DNA of 7,726 bases, taken from positions 1-7,726 of the forward strand of contig JANXGZ010000337.1 in NCBI GenBank assembly GCA_024958995.1, given 5' to 3'. This DNA is from Methylococcales bacterium. Its GTDB lineage: Bacteria; Pseudomonadota; Gammaproteobacteria; Methylococcales; UBA1147. The position numbers and the translations under genes are program-made. Shown here piece after piece: positions 5,464 through 7,726 of the stretch. The notes beneath the pieces were generated by a model. The model did not search any database, had not been told where the DNA came from, and worked only from the letters and a program-made list of their open reading frames with translations. The number at the start of each line of letters is the position of its first letter. Position 1 is the first letter of the stretch.

Positions 5464-6003
5464 ATGAAAAAACTATTCATTTTTCTCGTTTTTTTTCTCG
5501 CGGCATATGTGTTCCTTATAAAAGGAGTCACACCCTTGCTCATGGAGGTCCTGGAGTCTGACTGGCTGTACGTCAAGACCGATGACCCGGCAGAAACAAT
5601 GAGGCCCGTAGCCAACGAAAATAGCCGCTGGGCAGCGTACCAATGCAGCCAGCACCTGCACGAAAGTTACGAAGACGCCAATTTGGGCCGGCTGACCGAA
5701 GGCAATTACATCGCCTGGGCGTTGGGCAATTACCGGTACGTGATCAAGGGCAAGATCCCTACAGACTCCAGTCCATCAGGCGAGTCCTTTTTCTGCAACA
5801 TCCAGTGGGACGGTGAAGATCAAACAGAATTTTCGAATTGGGAAATCACTCAGTTCGGGTTCCGCGAATCATCGGGCATCGATCCCAGTACCGAAAAGAA
5901 TATTCCAACCCTGATGGCAATGGGTGCTGCCGCGTTCATGGGCTTGCTTTCCCTTTATTTCTTCTGGCCGGGTGCCCGCAGCAGCACTGACGACGACGAG
6001 TAA
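5464..6003 (+). CDS. Bitopic periplasmic-domain protein with a cysteine pair, unknown function
   Basis: 179 aa, the only plus-strand gene in the window. Helices at about 3-26 and 148-168 bracket a periplasmic domain; the C-terminus (ARSSTDDDE) is acidic and should be cytoplasmic. The domain has C61 (WAAYQCSQHLHE) and C111 (ESFFCNIQWDGED), followed by a W-rich stretch ending SNWEITQFGF, a layout close to that of the neighbouring 118-aa protein (C52 and C97). The two may be distant relatives, although direct identity is low. The ATG at 5464 has only a weak Shine-Dalgarno (AGAAAGAC) but the basic MKK plus hydrophobic start fits a signal anchor well. Divergent from the 118-aa gene across about 207 bases, convergent with the next gene. 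Function unknown; a role tied to the adjacent pmo operon is only a guess from position. Confidence 0.78.
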   Translation: MKKLFIFLVFFLAAYVFLIKGVTPLLMEVLESDWLYVKTDDPAETMRPVANENSRWAAYQCSQHLHESYEDANLGRLTEGNYIAWALGNYRYVIKGKIPTDSSPSGESFFCNIQWDGEDQTEFSNWEITQFGFRESSGIDPSTEKNIPTLMAMGAAAFMGLLSLYFFWPGARSSTDDDE

Positions 6004-6020
6004 AACAAAGACGATGTCCG

Positions 6021-6043
6021 AGTTCGGGCTAACAGCCCGAACT
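6021..6043. terminator. Perfect hairpin between convergent genes, probable bidirectional terminator
   Basis: AGTTCGGGCT and AGCCCGAACT form a perfect 10-bp stem with a 3-base AAC loop, placed in the 46-base gap between the plus gene ending at 6003 and the minus gene ending at 6050. Neither side has a good T-tract, so it may be a weak intrinsic terminator or a 3'-end stabiliser serving both transcripts. Confidence 0.6.
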
Positions 6044-6049
6044 GGAAAA

Positions 6050-6892
6050 CTACAGGCAGAGGACCTGAACCAAAACAGCGAACCCTGGACGTTTCATTGA
6101 CATCGATAGGGACCTCTGCAACCTGGCTTTCCCGTTTGGCGCGGTTTTGAGTTTGTTCCACAAGCGCTCTGACAGGAGGGTCATCAGACCGACGACTTTC
6201 GGAGCCCCGCTGATTGCGACCGCATCGACCAGACAGTACCAGGCCGCAACCCCGCTCGGCGGATTGCCCTGTGTCAGGCCGGACGCCGGATCGATCACCA
6301 CCCAGCGCCAGGTCCCCAAATAAGTTCCGACCAATTCCAGCCAACTGGTAATAAAAAACGCGGCCAGATACAACCGCGGTGAGGGCCCCTTGAAAAGGCA
6401 AAGGACAAAGGCCAGAAACAGCAGGAATCCAACGACGTCTTGACGCTGTGCAAAGACCAGCCCCCAGACAGCCCAGACTGATCCGACCAGAAGAACCCCT
6501 GCACTGATTGAGTTCCGGTTCAGAACAAACGGATCCGAACGCGCCAGAACCACTGCCGTCAGGTAAACCAGCCCGTGCCCCGGCGGTACGAATGCAGGTA
6601 CCGTGTTGAGGCGATAAACGTAGCCCTCCATGTACACCGATGCGAAATACTCGCCCACAGTTGCAAACGCGATCGCGACGCAAACCTGGGCTCGGACCTG
6701 TTCGTTCTCACCGGCCAGTAGAACAAAGAGACACAGCCATGCACCCACCCCAAGGGTATTTTGAAAAACCATGTCCGACCCGCCGTCGAGGTAAAAACAG
6801 ATCGGCACGAAAAGAAAAGTCAGTCCAGCGGCAATGTACTCCCGTGGAATACGTTCGCAGGTTCTGGTCAAGCTGAAGACATTAGCAACCAT
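6050..6892 (-). CDS. Multi-pass inner-membrane protein of unknown function (PPGHGLVYL motif)
   Basis: 280 aa with about seven or eight hydrophobic segments, roughly 20-36, 44-61, 68-87, 100-117, 128-147, 152-167, 173-191 and 215-240. Striking conserved-looking pieces are GEYF (80-83), VPAFVPPGHGLVYL (98-111), WLELVGTYLGTW (184-195) and GNPPSGVAAWYCLVDA (209-224). I recall bacterial hypothetical membrane proteins with a VPxFVPPGHGLVYL motif, for instance in actinobacteria, but no assigned function. The buried charged residues E81, H106 and E186 would be worth noting as possible functional sites. The ATG at 6892 is the only reasonable start after an in-frame stop near 6940, but it has no clear Shine-Dalgarno. 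The tail from 245 on is basic and likely cytoplasmic. Higher in G+C than the pmo genes. Follows the YqaA-like gene on the same strand with a gap of 101 bases. Confidence 0.82.
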   Translation of the reverse strand: MVANVFSLTRTCERIPREYIAAGLTFLFVPICFYLDGGSDMVFQNTLGVGAWLCLFVLLAGENEQVRAQVCVAIAFATVGEYFASVYMEGYVYRLNTVPAFVPPGHGLVYLTAVVLARSDPFVLNRNSISAGVLLVGSVWAVWGLVFAQRQDVVGFLLFLAFVLCLFKGPSPRLYLAAFFITSWLELVGTYLGTWRWVVIDPASGLTQGNPPSGVAAWYCLVDAVAISGAPKVVGLMTLLSERLWNKLKTAPNGKARLQRSLSMSMKRPGFAVLVQVLCL

Positions 6893-6944
6893 GGGTCGAT
6901 TCAGAATTCGATCAGTATCATGAGTTCCACAGATTCCCTATCGC

Positions 6945-6990
6945 CCATCAACGACTGGGCAGATGGGCCCCTTCGAACGATGGTTGATGG
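6945..6990 (-). other. Stem-loop between the YqaA-like gene and the membrane protein gene
   Basis: CCATCAAC and GTTGATGG form a perfect 8-bp stem over a 30-base loop, beginning four bases after the YqaA-like stop. The loop includes the GGGGCCC palindrome, which could form a smaller stem. No T-tract. It may mark the 3' end of one transcript or a processing site. Confidence 0.4.
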
Positions 6991-6993
6991 TGT

Positions 6994-7443
6994 TCACGAA
7001 ACGGCAACGGCAATGACCACGTAACGCAAAAATTTTCCGGCGACAATCACGACAAGCGACAGGAGGAAGGGCAAGCGCAGCCATCCTGCCGCAAAACACA
7101 GGGCGTCACCAATGACCGGCAACCAGGAAAAAAACAGGGCAGGGACGCCCCAGCTTCTGACCCGGATCATCGCGGTTTCGTTGATCCGTGCCGCAAACCA
7201 CCCTGGCCCGACACCTTTCGAACCCAACAGTCCAAGCACCCAGGTGGTCAAGGCACCAAGAGTATTGCCGACGGTGGCCGTCACCACCAGCAACCCCGGC
7301 GAAATGCTTCCCTGGGAAACCAGCCAGCCAAGAATGGCCTCGGAACCGCCCGGTGCGATAGTCGATGAAATGAAGGCGCTGACGAACAAGCCCCACAGGG
7401 TCGGAGCGACGTCAGCCCCGATTTCTGACAATGGGAAAAACAC
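6994..7443 (-). CDS. YqaA-type DedA/SNARE-associated family membrane protein
   Basis: 149 aa, close to E. coli YqaA (142 aa as I recall). Family blocks in order: FISSTIAPGGSEA (24-36), ATVGNTLGALTTWVLG (56-71), FFSWLPVIGDALCFAAGWLRL (104-124) and AGKFLRYVVIAVA (135-147). Four hydrophobic segments are visible, including a re-entrant-like pair around APGGSE and SWLPVIGD, as expected for VTT/DedA proteins. DedA proteins are linked to lipid-carrier or phospholipid flipping in some members; what YqaA moves is not established. The N-terminus is uncertain: GTG at 7443 is the first possible start after an in-frame stop, and TTG at 7431 is the alternative (it would read MSE, like E. coli YqaA); neither has a good Shine-Dalgarno. 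Confidence 0.88.
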   Translation of the reverse strand: MFFPLSEIGADVAPTLWGLFVSAFISSTIAPGGSEAILGWLVSQGSISPGLLVVTATVGNTLGALTTWVLGLLGSKGVGPGWFAARINETAMIRVRSWGVPALFFSWLPVIGDALCFAAGWLRLPFLLSLVVIVAGKFLRYVVIAVAVS

Positions 7444-7451
7444 TGAGTGCG

Positions 7452-7461
7452 TCTCGCGAGA
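7452..7461. repeat. Ten-base palindrome upstream of the YqaA-like gene
   Basis: TCTCGCGAGA is a perfect 10-base palindrome, eight bases upstream of the proposed GTG start. It could be a small regulatory site or may hinder translation; chance cannot be excluded. Confidence 0.3.
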
Positions 7462-7475
7462 GTAGTAGCTTCACC

Positions 7476-7501
7476 CGGACGGAAGATTCAAGATTCGTCC
7501 G
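7476..7501. terminator. Weak hairpin after the right-edge gene
   Basis: CGGACG and CGTCCG form a 6-bp stem; the 14-base loop is almost wholly a tandem AAGATTC-AAGATTC repeat (7483-7496). It lies just after the stop of the gene ending at 7526 and before the YqaA-like start. There is no T-tract, so termination is only a possibility. Confidence 0.35.
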
Positions 7502-7525
7502 ACCGACCCGGAAGCGTTCAACTGA

Positions 7526-7726
7526 TCAGGACTTGTCGCCTGATTTTGCCACTAATCCGGACACGAACTGCTTGACCCGTCCGGCGTAATTCACCAAGAC
7601 AGCAAAGATGCGGGCCGGATAGCTCGCGGCTCCAGCGGAGAATCGCTCCCGATTCTCCGCATTCAGCATCTGCGTAGCCATGGACCGGTACAGTTGCACG
7701 GGTCGCTGAATCAAGCCCTTGACAAA
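7526..7726 (-). CDS. C-terminal end of an unidentified protein (start beyond the window)
   Basis: The last 66 residues before the TGA stop are open from the window's right edge: they begin FVKGLIQRPVQLYRSM and end VSGLVAKSGDKS. No Shine-Dalgarno precedes the internal TTG at 7714 or the ATG codons, and the reading continues to the edge, so I take it as the tail of a larger gene. Composition (basic and amphipathic, no clear membrane helix) looks like a real protein end, but I do not recognise a family. Same strand as the two genes that follow it, 82 bases from the YqaA-like start. Confidence 0.6.
   Translation of the reverse strand, partial: FVKGLIQRPVQLYRSMATQMLNAENRERFSAGAASYPARIFAVLVNYAGRVKQFVSGLVAKSGDKS
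7635..7660. repeat. Perfect 11-bp hairpin inside the right-edge coding region
   Basis: GCGGAGAATCG and CGATTCTCCGC are exact inverted arms with a 4-base loop, within the codons for NAENRERFSA. Such a long perfect stem is uncommon inside a gene. It has no T-tract. Confidence 0.7.

Noticed and set aside
5307..5561. A GTG-started plus-strand frame of 84 aa before the 179-aa gene
   Set aside because: It overlaps the signal anchor of the 179-aa protein in another frame, lacks a Shine-Dalgarno and crosses the inverted repeat and hairpin of the intergenic region.
5955..6683. A 242-aa minus-strand frame overlapping the 280-aa membrane protein
   Set aside because: It is rich in Arg, Gly and Ser with no coherent hydrophobic pattern, while the overlapping frame has regular membrane segments and conserved-looking motifs. 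It also runs into the plus-strand gene.

Overview
The window carries a complete particulate methane monooxygenase operon, pmoC-pmoA-pmoB, on the minus strand (4715 down to 1703). The organism is therefore very probably an aerobic methanotroph. The three proteins have the lengths I remember for the Methylococcus capsulatus (Bath) subunits (PmoA 247 aa, PmoB 414 aa, PmoC 253 aa against about 260). They keep gammaproteobacterial signatures such as the PmoA N-terminus and the PmoB start MKTIKDR, so a type I (Methylococcales-like or related gammaproteobacterial) lineage is the best guess. Several normally conserved positions differ, so it is unlikely to be a close relative of Methylococcus itself. 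Genus cannot be decided from this window.

Layout from left to right. 1-1229 (minus): most of a B12-binding radical SAM protein, cut by the window edge. 1230-1604: a gene-free stretch with a good sigma-70-like promoter for that gene and a leader of about 190 nt. 1605-1640: a strong intrinsic terminator closing the pmo operon. 1703-4715 (minus): pmoB, pmoA and pmoC, each with a strong Shine-Dalgarno, separated by about 130-nt spacers that can fold into stacked hairpins. 4716-4899: the pmoC leader and a TTGACA / extended -10 promoter. 4900-5256 (minus) and 5464-6003 (plus): two small, divergent, membrane-anchored proteins, each with two cysteines 45-50 residues apart; a dyad-symmetric element lies between them. 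6021-6043: a perfect hairpin where the plus gene meets the next minus gene. 6050-6892 (minus): a multi-pass membrane protein of unknown function. 6994-7443 (minus): a YqaA-type small DedA/SNARE-associated membrane protein. 7526-7726 (minus): the C-terminal end of an unidentified protein that runs off the right edge.

PmoA, PmoB and PmoC form the membrane-bound pMMO trimer of protomers that oxidises methane to methanol. In PmoC the six metal ligands described for pMMO (D128/H132/H145 and N199/H203/H217 here) are all present. In PmoB the CuB histidines (H33, H137, H139) are present, but two of the three ligands of the other PmoB copper site of Bath (H48 and Q404) are both isoleucine. That paired loss is the most specific observation in the window. 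Next in interest are the structured intercistronic RNAs, the PmoA loop reading YPCNWVIIAGLH, and the two unknown cysteine-pair membrane proteins next to pmoC. I see no tRNA, rRNA, insertion sequence, CRISPR array or integrase.
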